DNA of 64,000 nucleotides from Venturia oleaginea. Its lineage: Eukaryota; Ascomycota; Dothideomycetes; Venturiales; Venturiaceae. The stretch is taken from the NCBI GenBank assembly GCA_013176395.1, contig JABMLP010000005.1, forward strand, positions 496,001 through 560,000, in the 5' to 3' direction. The notes beneath the pieces were generated by a model. That model had not been told where the DNA came from. It searched no databases and saw only the letters and a program-made list of their open reading frames with translations. This document shows, piece after piece, positions 22,210 through 32,768 of the stretch. Every line of letters begins with the position of its first letter. Position 1 is the stretch's first letter. The translations under genes and the position numbers were made by a program.

Positions 22210-24390
22210 TCATAAACTATAAACAGCCGGAGTATAAAATGCGTTTGCCGGATAATCCTGTTGTGTGCTATAACCATCCCCCAGTCCGTGTTGATAGGTA
22301 CCATCAGATCCACCATATGCATACTCCCCTGTCCTCGCCATCTTATTGCTATGATCATTCTCCTCCTCCTCGTCGCTCTCAATCTCCTTCTCCTGTCTCT
22401 TCTGCCTCGGTCTTGGAGGCTTAACAAATTCCCTTGGATCCAGGATCCAGCCTTCAGGAGTATCGTTTCTTTCTCCAGTGAAGACACCGTGCTTATCTGT
22501 GTACCTCCATCCAGGCACATCATTCGGCGTCTTGTACATTTCTTTCATGGCTTTATGGACTACGTCCAGGTTGCCGCAATGCATAACGATATTGGTCAAT
22601 TTGCCCTGTCTCTGCACCTTTGAAGATCTGATCGTGTTCTTACTGTTCTGTAGCCGATAATTTAGAGTGTCGTAATGGTCCTTCCACTTTATCTCCGAAC
22701 CAATCTTGGTGTGATGTGGATAATTTGTCCATTCTCTATTTGGACTGCGAAGATTTCCAGAACGACATGCATCAATGAATGATGCTGCAATTTTGAGTTC
22801 CGGTCCCAATAATGCGGCTCCGAACTTCGCGTTCGGCTCCGAATGCATGGCTTGCCGATTATCAGCTTCTACGCTGATGTTGTCCAAGCGGCAAAGAGCA
22901 GGGAAGTCAAGAAAACGCTCGAGGCAGTACAGGTGAACAAAGAAGGCTACTTTGAAGGGATCAGCGCGACTTCCTTTATTCGTCCCGTATCCGTAGGAGA
23001 ACTCATCGAATGCAACTCGATAATTTCCAGGAGTGATCAGGCCCCTCGAAGCCACAGACTTTCTATAGACTCTTGCTGGACAATCTTCGAAGCGACATCG
23101 CTCGGTCTGATCCGATCCATATCGACGCTTCGAATCTGCAGGTGTCCGCTGGATGTATAGCGTCAGCTTGCAGTCATCTGTTTTTGGGTGACGTTGAATG
23201 AATTGCTTCAGACGAGCAATCGTCATCTCGCGATCGAATAACTCGTGATAGGAGCTGTACTCGAATTTCCGTTTGCTATGACCAGCTGACCAAGATCCAA
23301 TGGGATGAGGTAACTGTTCGTACATCTCATCCGGGTTGTAGTTATTGATTTTCAGCGTCCGCGAAGTTCCGCCTCTCGTTTCTTTATTAATTCGAATCCA
23401 AGGCTTATCTTTGGGGATCTTGGGTTTCTCCTCTGAGCCTTTTCTGGTGATAACGTGACGGCGAGAGAGTCTTTTGGGACGACTGTCCTGCTCCGAATAT
23501 TCACTGTCCGAATCCTCATATTCGTCTTGACTCGGAGATAGTGAAGCCGGACCAGCGTAGTAAGGCGAAGATGCCTGAGGATGTGGAGAATAGTGGTTTG
23601 ACAGTGCGGGCACAGATGATGCATGGGAAGAAAAAGTGCTGGGCTGTGCATAGCCTGAATAATTGTTGGCATTTGCGCTGTACATGTATTGGCCTGGAGC
23701 CGTAGCAGGGTACCGGTCGTGAAAACTGTTTTGTGGAATTTGGAACGTCTTATCAGCTTCTTGCCTCGCGAATGAAGACATGGTATCGTTACTGGGATCC
23801 CCTACTGTAGCCAAATGTTGCTTGAGAGAAGGATCCAAAGCCTGGTCGAATGACGCCGCATTAGATTGCTCATAAAAAGGAGCACCCAACTGTGAGTGAA
23901 TGGTTTCTGAAAAGCCTCGACCAATGCCGTCAAAGTTCTCGAAACAAAATCCCGAAGTAAAGGGATCTGAAGTGCCTTCTGTCGTGTTGAATATCTCGGG
24001 CATACTCGAAATCGGGGACGAGTTAAAATAAGGCGCTTGGATGGAAATGTCAGACCGAAGAGAATCTGGGTAAGTGTAGGTGGCCTGGAACTGGAAATCA
24101 GTATCTTCGAAGGTCTTGGTTCCGTCTTCCAATGTCGTGTTTTGTGTGGTTACAGCTTCAGCGAACACGTCCGGCGTGGACAATATCGGGGGAAGGGCTG
24201 TTTCGGCAAGTGGTATAAGATGCTCCTGCGCACCTGCTTCCATCGACACCGGTAGGATTGTATTGAACTGAGCGTCACCCAACGCTTTCCAATCCACTGC
24301 ATTGACAAAATGATCAAAGTTAAGTGGTTCCCACCTTTGGTCACCCAAGGTAGAAATTTGTGACTCTTGTTGGAAGATTGCGTTGTCCAT
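22210..24390 (-). CDS. 726-residue fungal protein of unknown function
   Basis: A single open frame without introns. Residues 1-270 are Ser/Gln/Asn-rich and low in order. An acidic stretch (DEYEDSDSEYSEQDS) is followed by a basic PKRLSRRHVITRKGSEEKPK. From about residue 325 to 660 the sequence looks like a folded, conserved region: WIRINKETRGGTSRTLKINN, KLTLYIQRTPADSKRRYG, ERCRFEDCPARVYRKSVASR (two Cys), DPFKVAFFVHLYCLERFLDF and GRTRMHSEPNAKFG-like text near 540. The tail is acidic with EIESDEEEEND and Tyr/Gly-rich. The layout (disordered N-terminus, basic patch, folded core) suggests a nuclear or chromatin-associated protein, but that is inference and no domain was recognised. The long intronless frame makes the gene itself well supported. 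Confidence 0.75.
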   Translation of the reverse strand: MDNAIFQQESQISTLGDQRWEPLNFDHFVNAVDWKALGDAQFNTILPVSMEAGAQEHLIPLAETALPPILSTPDVFAEAVTTQNTTLEDGTKTFEDTDFQFQATYTYPDSLRSDISIQAPYFNSSPISSMPEIFNTTEGTSDPFTSGFCFENFDGIGRGFSETIHSQLGAPFYEQSNAASFDQALDPSLKQHLATVGDPSNDTMSSFARQEADKTFQIPQNSFHDRYPATAPGQYMYSANANNYSGYAQPSTFSSHASSVPALSNHYSPHPQASSPYYAGPASLSPSQDEYEDSDSEYSEQDSRPKRLSRRHVITRKGSEEKPKIPKDKPWIRINKETRGGTSRTLKINNYNPDEMYEQLPHPIGSWSAGHSKRKFEYSSYHELFDREMTIARLKQFIQRHPKTDDCKLTLYIQRTPADSKRRYGSDQTERCRFEDCPARVYRKSVASRGLITPGNYRVAFDEFSYGYGTNKGSRADPFKVAFFVHLYCLERFLDFPALCRLDNISVEADNRQAMHSEPNAKFGAALLGPELKIAASFIDACRSGNLRSPNREWTNYPHHTKIGSEIKWKDHYDTLNYRLQNSKNTIRSSKVQRQGKLTNIVMHCGNLDVVHKAMKEMYKTPNDVPGWRYTDKHGVFTGERNDTPEGWILDPREFVKPPRPRQKRQEKEIESDEEEENDHSNKMARTGEYAYGGSDGTYQHGLGDGYSTQQDYPANAFYTPAVYSL

Positions 24391-25201
24391 GGTGATTGCG
24401 TGATTTCCTCTTTAGTCTCACAAGAACGTAGTCGAAACAAACTTGACTTAATAGCGAATGATACTGAGAGACAGTGATAGAGACTCGAGTATGAATCGCG
24501 GAATTGTTGATTAGATATCATATTGGCCGTCCGTGTCTGGCTTTGTGGCCAAGTCCGTAAACAGAGTATGAAAATATTACCTTTACGGAGTGTACACAAA
24601 GTAGCAGGATTTGGAAAACAAGGCCTTTGAAGAGGCCGCTCGATGCAAATGTCCGAGAGAACAAAGCAAGGCGGAACGGGCGCCACATACTCTAATGCGG
24701 CATTCGTTCGCATACTAGAGATACATAGGATGCGAACATCTGGCGATTGAGCGGCTTCCAACTAGGTCGTGATACGGAGGGCAAATGCTGCAACCAGAAC
24801 AAATCAGTGAAGAGTCGTTAAGAGCGGACAACAGATACCAAATGGTCTCTTGATATACTAGCAGGTCTGGCGTCGCCACGGGTTTGGAGCCATCCGTGAG
24901 ATTAACGAGTGAATTGAAGTTGTAAAGAAGAGGAGATTGATGCGTTAAAGCTAGAGCCCGGAGATAGTGTAATTTTTTACCGGCCGATATCGCTTCTCCA
25001 CCTCATTTGCGGCTCGGGCCTCTTCATCACGATTCCATTTCATCCTCGAGCCGCTTCCTTGGTAATACTATTCGTATTCATTTGTCATCAGAATCTGTAC
25101 GCTACCATATGTCTTCGACAGCCAGTTCTGCTACCTCCAATAACATGTCTGATACCGAGATGCGTATCCAACATGATGAAGTTGATCTTTCATGGTCTCC
25201 T
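24391..25201. other. Intergenic; promoter side of the 726-residue protein
   Basis: About 800 bases with no convincing gene. A minus-strand frame upstream of 24390 overlaps the start of the unknown gene in another phase and is a shadow. Confidence 0.4.
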
Positions 25202-25755
25202 TTACAAACGACCCTTCTTGCTGGGTGAGCCAACTTCTGCATTATCCTGCTCCTCATCAGATCCAGAACCATCGCCACGGCCTCTCTTCATCGGGCTCTC
25301 TTCCTGTGTCTCTTCCTGCGCTGCCATCATGTCTTCCTCCGCCTCTATCGCTTCCTCAAAACTTCCAAAGCCATCACCAAGATCCACAGAGCCGAGCAAA
25401 CTCTCAACGACACTTAATTTATGTTCAACGCCCGCTGCAGACTTCGGATGCGGTCCCAACGAAAGCGTTGCAGTCAACTCGTGAAAGTTTGCATTGCCAT
25501 CCTCGCCATATCCTTATACGGACCATCTTCTACTACCTCTCCCTCCTCCGTATCATCCAATAGCTGATCATCTAGCTCTTCCTCCTCATCATCTCCAGGC
25601 TCATCATACATCTCTTGAATTGAGCACGGGTTGGACTGAAGCATCTGCGACAGACTCCTTGAACCCAGCACGAGTGTTAACCAAAACTCTCCCGGAATGA
25701 AACTCACCTCACTTTTCCCTATCCCCAAAAAGCGTTCGTCACTCTCGAGTTCCAA
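25202..25755 (-). CDS. Acidic protein of unknown function, structure uncertain
   Basis: Two overlapping minus-strand frames look like parts of one gene. The upstream part ends LESDERFLGIGKSE at a GTGAGT donor (25707), resumes at 25644 (MLQSNPCSIQEMYDEPGDDE) and is very acidic, ending DGPYKDMARMAMQTFTS. The downstream part continues one base out of phase (LTATLSLGPHPKSAAGVEHK, then SVVESLLGSVDLGDGFGSFE) and ends with a Lys/Arg patch (SPSKKGRL). The switch at 25474-25477 has no splice signal, so it is either a frameshift or a base error. No upstream ATG could be joined. No domain was recognised; the acidic body and basic tail would suit a nuclear protein (inference). Confidence 0.4.
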
Positions 25756-27044
25756 ACAGTTACGTTCTCTACTTTCAATATTAGCTTTGCTCTCTCTCTC
25801 ACAACAACAATGTCTTTATTCGGACATGCGAGGAAGTGAGACGAAGCAGCGAGCGAGCGGAGCACAAAGCGGTTGGTATGAGGAAGTGAGACAGTCACTG
25901 AAAGCCAACAAAACAACAAAGAAGATTGATGTGATGCCAAGAATCGACGATGTTTGTGATCACCCAAACTAGGCTGCAACAAGTGGATGGTCTCAGATGA
26001 CATGGAGTCACGTTCTCCCTTTGAGAGAGAGGGATATGAGAAGCTGATAGTCTAGTTACGAAGGGATATTCATGAATGTATTCCTAATTCCAGTTGTATC
26101 AGAATTGTCATATCTGTCATGTCTTAAAATGGAGTTTGCTCCAACTCCATCTCAACTTCCACCCTACGAACTGCAGAACAGAGGGAAATAGAGTATCTGA
26201 AGAAGAGTTGTAAGCAGAGAGGGAGTAAGATAGTCATCCCATGTGAAACTCCAAGACCACGATATCAAACGTGTAAATCAACATGAACAATATTCCTAGC
26301 ACCATGGAAAAACAAACAAACAGCCAGAAATCATCGATGTAGATCTAGATCTAGAATGAATATACCCTACCTTTTATGCAAACGAGGATGCGGCTCAGCC
26401 CAAGAGAAAATCAAAAACCCAGCTTTTCTGGAACCATATCCAGTTGAAATGTAGAAGGGATATGGATATCGGGGGGGTAAGACGGCCTCAATGTCCCATC
26501 TCAATTCTTAAGGACAACAAGTTTCCGTAAAGAACAAAAGGGTACCTCAGAACTTCGTCCGAACAAAGAACTTGCCACGTAATTGGTGTGAAAGCAGATC
26601 CAGTAGGAGTCATCTCAGACATCGTAATCACTCCCTTTTACCTCTGCGAGCAAGCAGTATTTCATGAGACTGTCCTGGCCATCGCGTCCCGTCTTTCCAA
26701 GTTCCAGCCATCTACGAGCAATAGGAGACATTCAGGATCGATTTCGGTAGATCTCTTATCAATACCTTTCTGGGAGGATTACTAGAAATAACGATGCCGA
26801 TTGTAAATAGAGAGATCACAGAACGGTTTCAATGACGAGTCCGACAGCTATGAGTGGCAAGTATTTTCAACAATCTTTTCAATAATCCAGGCTTCACACC
26901 GCTCACGTCAAGCAACAGAAACAGAACAGGTATCTCGATTATCACAAACACTCAAACACAACTCGCTAAAACAGAATTCAGATCAATGCTATTCGTAATT
27001 CATACCTCCATTCATTTTTTCCTTTGCCTAGTATCCATCCACAG
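25756..27044. other. No gene seen; possible missing first exon of the acidic gene
   Basis: About 1.3 kb. The left end probably holds the unresolved 5' part of the acidic gene. The right end holds the 3' untranslated region of the LEA-like gene. I see no domain-bearing frame, RNA gene or repeat. Confidence 0.4.
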
Positions 27045-30000
27045 TTAATATGGGATATTAGCCCTCCTAACGGCCTCCCAATCAGTGGCCATGACATCTC
27101 TGGAAGCACCTGCGTGGTCTGCTCCGCGAATAGCTTGGTTTCCATCAGTTCCACCATGTCCATCACCATACTTGCCAACGTTCATGGGTAGGCCAGTGTG
27201 TGGATCAGTCACGATGCCTCCATCTTGAGAAGTGCCGTGGGTGCCGTGAGTGGGGCTAAGAAAAAAAGTTAGTTATTGTTGAGAAAACGAGCACCAAACA
27301 GCACAAATGGGGCTAGAATCAGCTTATACTACATTCTTTTTGCTGTAGAGAGATTGACAGGGCACCTTCCAAGCTTGTTCAAAAGCGAGTTTGCACTTTC
27401 AAAAGTAAACAAAATGCTTACCTTTGGCCCTCAACGGGAATGTGTGATGTGCCAACAGTAGTAGACGAACGGTCATTGGCATCATGAGCTGGGTGGCCAA
27501 CAGGTGGTTCCTTGTGAAGCTTGTTGTGCCCGTCGTGATCAGCAACAGTGACACCAGCGGCACCAATAGTGCCAGCGCCCAGCGCAGCCTCTTTGCCATG
27601 GCCATGGCCATGCTTGGTATCTTCATCCTCTGAGTCGACCTCGTTTCCGTGCTTATCCTTCTTGCGGTGCAGGATTCGGCTGAGTAAGGAAGGCTTCTTC
27701 TCTTTCTCAACTTCCTTCTCATGTTTAACCGCGTCTTTCTCATGCTGCTTGAGTTCCTTTTCATGCTCCTTGTGGCGCTTGGCTGCTTCATGCTCGCGTT
27801 CTTTCGCCAACTTTTCCTCTGCTTTTTGCTGCTCCTTAGCGGCCTTCTCAGCCTCATGCTTGGAGTACTCGTGATGAGCACCTGCCCCAACAGCACCGGC
27901 AGCTCCAATAGCAGCCACATCACGAACAGCGTGATGCTTATCGTCAGTTGCGATTGAACTGGATGGAACATTCTCCTTCTGATTGTGAGTCAAGGTTGAC
28001 TGTTGACCAGATACTGGAACGCCGTCATTATGAACACTGGTTCCAGCCGGAGTTTGGCCAGGAATGTTCTCTTTGTGATCATAGCGGTTGTAGACCTCGT
28101 AACCACCGAGACCTGCTGCACCGGCACCAATCACGAGAGCGGCATCTCGACCATGGTGGCCCTTTTCACCAATTTTGGATGATTCTGAGCCAGCAGCACC
28201 CTGACGAGAATCTGCGGCAGCGATAGCAGCTCGTTCGTCCAATGACGGTCCGGCGTTGGTCGAGAGCAAAGTTTGTCTGGATCGTTCGCTATCATGATGT
28301 TTGCTTGCCTCGTGAGCTCTAAGAGCACCAGTTGTGCTGTTAGAGGTCGAGTGAGCTGGTAAACTGGACACAGCTGCTGTTGACGATGGAATATCAAGTT
28401 GCTTATTTTCGTGGTGCTTGTTATCTTCATATCCACCCAGACAAGCTACAGCGGCTCCTCCTCCGAGTGCAACATTGCGTCCTGTGTGGCTATCGTTTTC
28501 GCCGTGAACTTTTGCGTCGGTTCCCGCGAGACCGGTGGTTGGAGCATTGGTCGTGCTACTGCTGAATGGGCCACCAGCAGCTGTTGGTCTAGTAGTCGAA
28601 GAAAACTGAGTACCAAACCCAGAAGCAGTCGTGTCATGTTTCTTAGAAGCCTCGTACGCACCCAATCCAGCTATACCTGCCACCCCAGCAATGGTAGCAT
28701 CACGGCCATAGTGGCGATCGTTGGAGGATGTGTCGTGAGAACCGATAATGTTCTCAGCACGTCTGACTGGATCGCTGAGAGTGCCAGTTTGAGCACCTCC
28801 ATAGTTAGAAGGCACTGTGATATCTGAATCAGACCTTGGGAAAGCTCCCGGCATGTGGCTGATGCTGTCATGTCTAATTGAGGGATCGAGAAGATTGGCA
28901 GTTTGAGTTTTATGTGGACCTTGTGGAGGCAAACCAGATGCGCTGGATGTATTATCTTCGTTCGGGCCGCATGGGTCTCCCTTGTATTCGTGTCCGATGC
29001 CGCCGTGGGTGTGATCTTTCCATTCGGCTGGCTCTTCTCGTGCATCATTATCGGTTACAGCGCGCCACGCGCCAGGTCGAGCCTGACGACCAGCTGCAAC
29101 GTTGCGGGCGGCTTCAGTCGCGGACATTGGAGCACTACTATCGTCATGGCGCTTCCATGCCTCGGCTGCCCCAGCGCCAGCGAGTCCTGTGCTTCCAACG
29201 GCGGCAGCATCACGTCCAAGGTGCGAGGTTGAGCTTACGTCTGCGCTACCTCTTGTTTGACCTCCTGAAAGTGGGAATACACGATCACCGCTAGATGAGA
29301 GTTAGCACTGGTCAATGATCAGGATAAGGATAGAAAGGGAGTTGGATTTCAGATTCGGTCACTGATGACGAGCTGTGGAATTGAGATTGAACATTCGAAG
29401 TCGGGATGGAATGTACGATGACTGATGCCAAAACTCGGTCTCAAGTATGATTCTCATTTTCTAGACTGTTGTGCTTCTGCAAAGAATGCTGTGCTTATGT
29501 GATACTTACGTTGCTGACTGAGATGAGGTCTGAGATGGGTACGCAGATGTCCCAGAGATCCCTTCCGTGGACTTTCCGCCAGTAGCTGGGACCGCAGGCA
29601 AGTCAGCTGAGCTCTTCGACAATTCAGAGGTTGTGACTCTGCCCAGGATTCCAGATTTGATGCTTGCGTTGCTTGCAAAACTAGTCATATCTGGTCTGCT
29701 GGCGGTTAAGGAAGAAATACCTGAGCCAGATGAAACATCTCGCGAACCAGTGCCTAGAGCAGCGCCTGGCCCATGTTGTTGGGACGTAGACTGGTGAATA
29801 AGCTGAGAAGATAGGGAGGTGTCATGGTGCTTTTTTGCCTCATATGCGCCTAGACCAGCGGCACCTGCTCCTCCAGCGAGTGCAGCATCTCTACCATGGT
29901 GGGAATCGTGGTATGTGGATGAATCTGAACCAAGTGATTGTCCCAGGGCTGTGCCTGTTGAACCTGGTGCTCCAGCTTCGTATCTTACCGTCGAACCAGT

Positions 30001-30692
30001 TGTGGTTGTGCCCAATATCTTCGCGGAGCCATACTCATCCTTGTTTGTGGACTCAGTGGCTGGAGTAGAGGATGCATGACTGTGGTGCTTTGAAGCTTCG
30101 TACGCCCCAAGGCCAGTAGCTCCTGCACCCCCAGCAGTTGCCGCGTCGCGTCCAAAATGTGAGTCGTGTTCTGGAGAGCCGGTTGGATTGATGGAGCTCA
30201 GGCCAGTAGAGAGGGACTCTGGGTAGGCCGAGTTCGTGGCAGGGGTCACTGAAGACAGACCTGCAGCACTGAGAGCGGACGTCGGCTCGTTCTTGTGTAA
30301 GGAATGCGTCAAGGCAGAACCATAGATCTCAGTGTTGGAAGCTGGAACTCCCGAGGAGTTCTGATGCTCGGAACCTAAGCCTGTAGCAGCAGCTCCTTCT
30401 GCTGTGGTGGCATCTCTGGAGTACTGGGTATCGGGGTCGGCTGAGGTAGGCAAAGTACCGGCGGTTGCATTCTCCAGCGTCGAGGTTGGTCCGGCATGGG
30501 AAGATAGAGATTGGTTTTCGGGGTGGTCTGAAGTGGAGTGGGCAGCAGAGTGGGCAGCAGAGTGGGCACCGTAGAGGGTTTCGTCATCTTTTTGGTGACC
30601 AGGGTTTCTGTTTGATTATCAGTATGCTTGGTGAAGATCATGCAGCCTTACGGCCTGGGGAATGCGCACAGGATGCTCTTGATCTTCTCCAT
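27045..30692 (-). CDS. Large repetitive LEA/dehydrin-like hydrophilic protein
   Basis: Four exons (30692-30652, 30607-29510, 29290-27422, 27255-27045) give 1072 residues; all junctions are phase 2. After a short start (MEKIKSILCAFPRP) the protein carries about eight degenerate repeats of the form HxGRDAAxAGGAGAAGLGAY followed by EAxKHH, separated by Ser/Thr/Gly-rich, highly hydrophilic spacers. The Gly/Ala core of each repeat resembles a glycine-zipper helix. Near the C-terminus is a Lys/Glu coiled region (EAEKAAKEQQKAEEKLAKER) and a basic segment SLLSRILHRKKDKHGN, then a Gly/His-rich end with VMATDWEAVRRANIPY. Repetition, hydrophilicity and the lysine-rich segments recall fungal dehydrin/LEA-type stress proteins. 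That role is inference from composition. There is no signal peptide or enzyme motif. Confidence 0.82.
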
Positions 30693-31669
30693 GGTTGCTG
30701 ATTGGTGTCGATTGGATTGTGGTTAGGAGATTGAGGGTATCCGAGAAGTGCTCGTTGGTGCTTCTCTCATGGAGTAATTGTAGTCGGGGTTGGTACAGTA
30801 TCGACGTCACAAGGTAGCGCTTCCCGCCAGGCTTTGTGGCGCCCTCTGCTTTCCCAGCCGTGCCATCACCTGCATCCAAAGGCGCGTCCAGACCTCGGAC
30901 ATCACGAGCTAGCCTTGCCGCCTACCTGAAAGCAGTTAATTGTCTGGTGCATATAGTGCTAGTTACATCATCCTTCACCGACATCAAGCTCATCGACCAA
31001 CTGCCCCGCAATGCTTCAGCCTTGCAGATGTGATCGCGGTCCGGGCAGAGATGCACTGTGACCCAATCGTACAAGCTGTCCGGGTTGATATCATCAGAAG
31101 TCCTTCCAATTGTACCCAAGCAGAGACATCTTTCCAGAGACTCGCAACTGGACACCGATATCGCAGCATTTCCAACGCTTCAATTACCAGGCCAAACAAC
31201 TAGAAAACCATCAACTAGAAAACCATCGCCATCGATACTTCACTCTGCAGTTCCGGTTAGGAATAGCGGTGCATCCACGAAAGCGCTTGAAATGAACGTG
31301 ATCGATCCCTGCAGCTATTTATCGCGTCAGGTTGCACCCACGCGCCGGTTTACACTGGCACATCGAGTTCCAAGTTTTTCACAAACATCTAGCTTCGGCA
31401 AGTCCATTGCTCTTCACGGCCAGGAGAGCCAGCTGCTCAACGAGGAGAGAGTGGCTGGGCATGATCGAACAGGTATGATGTGTTGTTTCTTCATATTCTT
31501 CTCCTATACTGCCATTTTCAATTTACACGGAGCCTCATTTACAGCTTACATCTTCGCCTTCTACATTTTTCTACTCTAATTGCCAGAATAGTGAATCAGC
31601 CTCCGTCTACAGTGACCATAGCTTATGAACAAACGCCCCGACGAGGAGTTCTGCGAGCAAGACGACCTC
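30693..31669. other. Intergenic; no gene seen
   Basis: About 1 kb between the LEA-like gene start and the aldo/keto reductase stop. Open frames on both strands lack domains. It likely holds the promoter of the LEA-like gene. Confidence 0.4.
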
Positions 31670-32768
31670 TTACCTGGCGCGTCCAAAGTCTGCTGGACCC
31701 TTTGGCTTGTTTTCCAATATCTCCTCGATCTCCTTGAGAATGTCCGGTGTCAATTTATCCAATATCTGAAGAGCCTTGCAGTTGTCGTGGATCTGCTCAA
31801 CCTTGGTAGCACCGAGAATAACGGTGCTAACGTTGGGGTTCGAGGCCGCCCAAGCAAGAGCCAATTGTGTAGCATTGCCTCCTAGGCGCTCGGCAATCGC
31901 CGTCAATCTTTTGACTTTGGCAATCTTAGCCTGACCTTCTGGTTTTTGCAGCTCCTCCATGCTGCTTTTGAACCACTCCTTGTTTGTGGCGAACCGGGAA
32001 TCGGATGGGACACCGTCGTTGTATTTGCCCGTCAAGAGCCCAGAAGCTAGTGGCGACCAGATGGTTGTTCCATAAGACAATTGCTTGTAAAGAGGGTCAT
32101 ACTCGACTTCGAAACGTTCGCGGTGGAAGGCGTTGTATTGTGGCTGTTCGGCGATGGGTGCAATGAGGTTGTACTTGTCAGCGATTGCGGTTGCCTCGAA
32201 GATCTGAGCTGCAGACCATTCGGATGTTCCCCAGTAGTATGCGAGGTTGAGGTTTCGGATGACTTGGGTGAACCCTTCTACGATTTCCTTCATTGGAGTG
32301 CCAACATCTGGACGATGGGCAAAGACAATGTCGACGTATGGCTGCTGGAGACGCTCTAGGGAGGACTTGAGACCCTCGACGACGTGCTTCTTGGAGAGAC
32401 CGCGAGTGTTTGGCTCTTTTCGTCCGGTTCCGAAGAAGACCTGACAGCGGTGTTAGTAAGCGTTTCGCGAGAGTGGGAGAGGATATGTACCTTAGTAGAG
32501 AGCACATATTCATCACGAGGCCAGTCCAATTCCTTCAAAGCGTTGCCCATCTCAATCTCAGACTGTCCATCGGCGTAGACCTCAGCAGTGTCGAAGAAGT
32601 TGATGCCATTGTCCCATGCTGCCTGAAGACAGTCCTTCACAATGCTTCCTTTCTGAGTTCCCCCATATGTCAACCATCCACCAAGTGCAACAAGCTCACT
32701 TTGAGACCTGAGGGTCCCAAGTGGCGGAACTTCATGTCCTTGGGATCGAAAGCGGTTCGGACAGCCAT
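31670..32768 (-). CDS. Aldo/keto reductase, voltage-gated K+ channel beta-subunit type
   Basis: Proposed exons 32768-32700, 32652-32491 and 32440-31670 give 333 residues. It is an NADPH-dependent oxidoreductase with the (beta/alpha)8 AKR fold, close to the Kv-beta/AKR6 branch. Catalytic residues are visible: Asp and Tyr in [11 protein letters not shown], Lys in [11 protein letters not shown], His in [10 protein letters not shown]. Cofactor-region text includes [16 protein letters not shown] and [14 protein letters not shown]. The start region is odd. The expected text after SGLK (a [21 protein letters not shown] strand) is present, but it is shifted by an apparent 4-base loss and contains no usable frame. 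The same 47 bases (32699-32653) begin GTGAGC and end CTCAG with a TTGAC branch. Removing them as an intron restores frame at the cost of that strand. The gene may therefore be altered or non-functional. Confidence 0.8.

Noticed and set aside
25719..26003. 94-codon minus-strand frame as first exon of the acidic gene
   Set aside because: It is in a different phase from the acidic frame and no splice pair joins them.
27548..29294. Plus-strand Ser/Cys-rich frames opposite the LEA-like gene
   Set aside because: Shadows of the repetitive minus-strand coding sequence.
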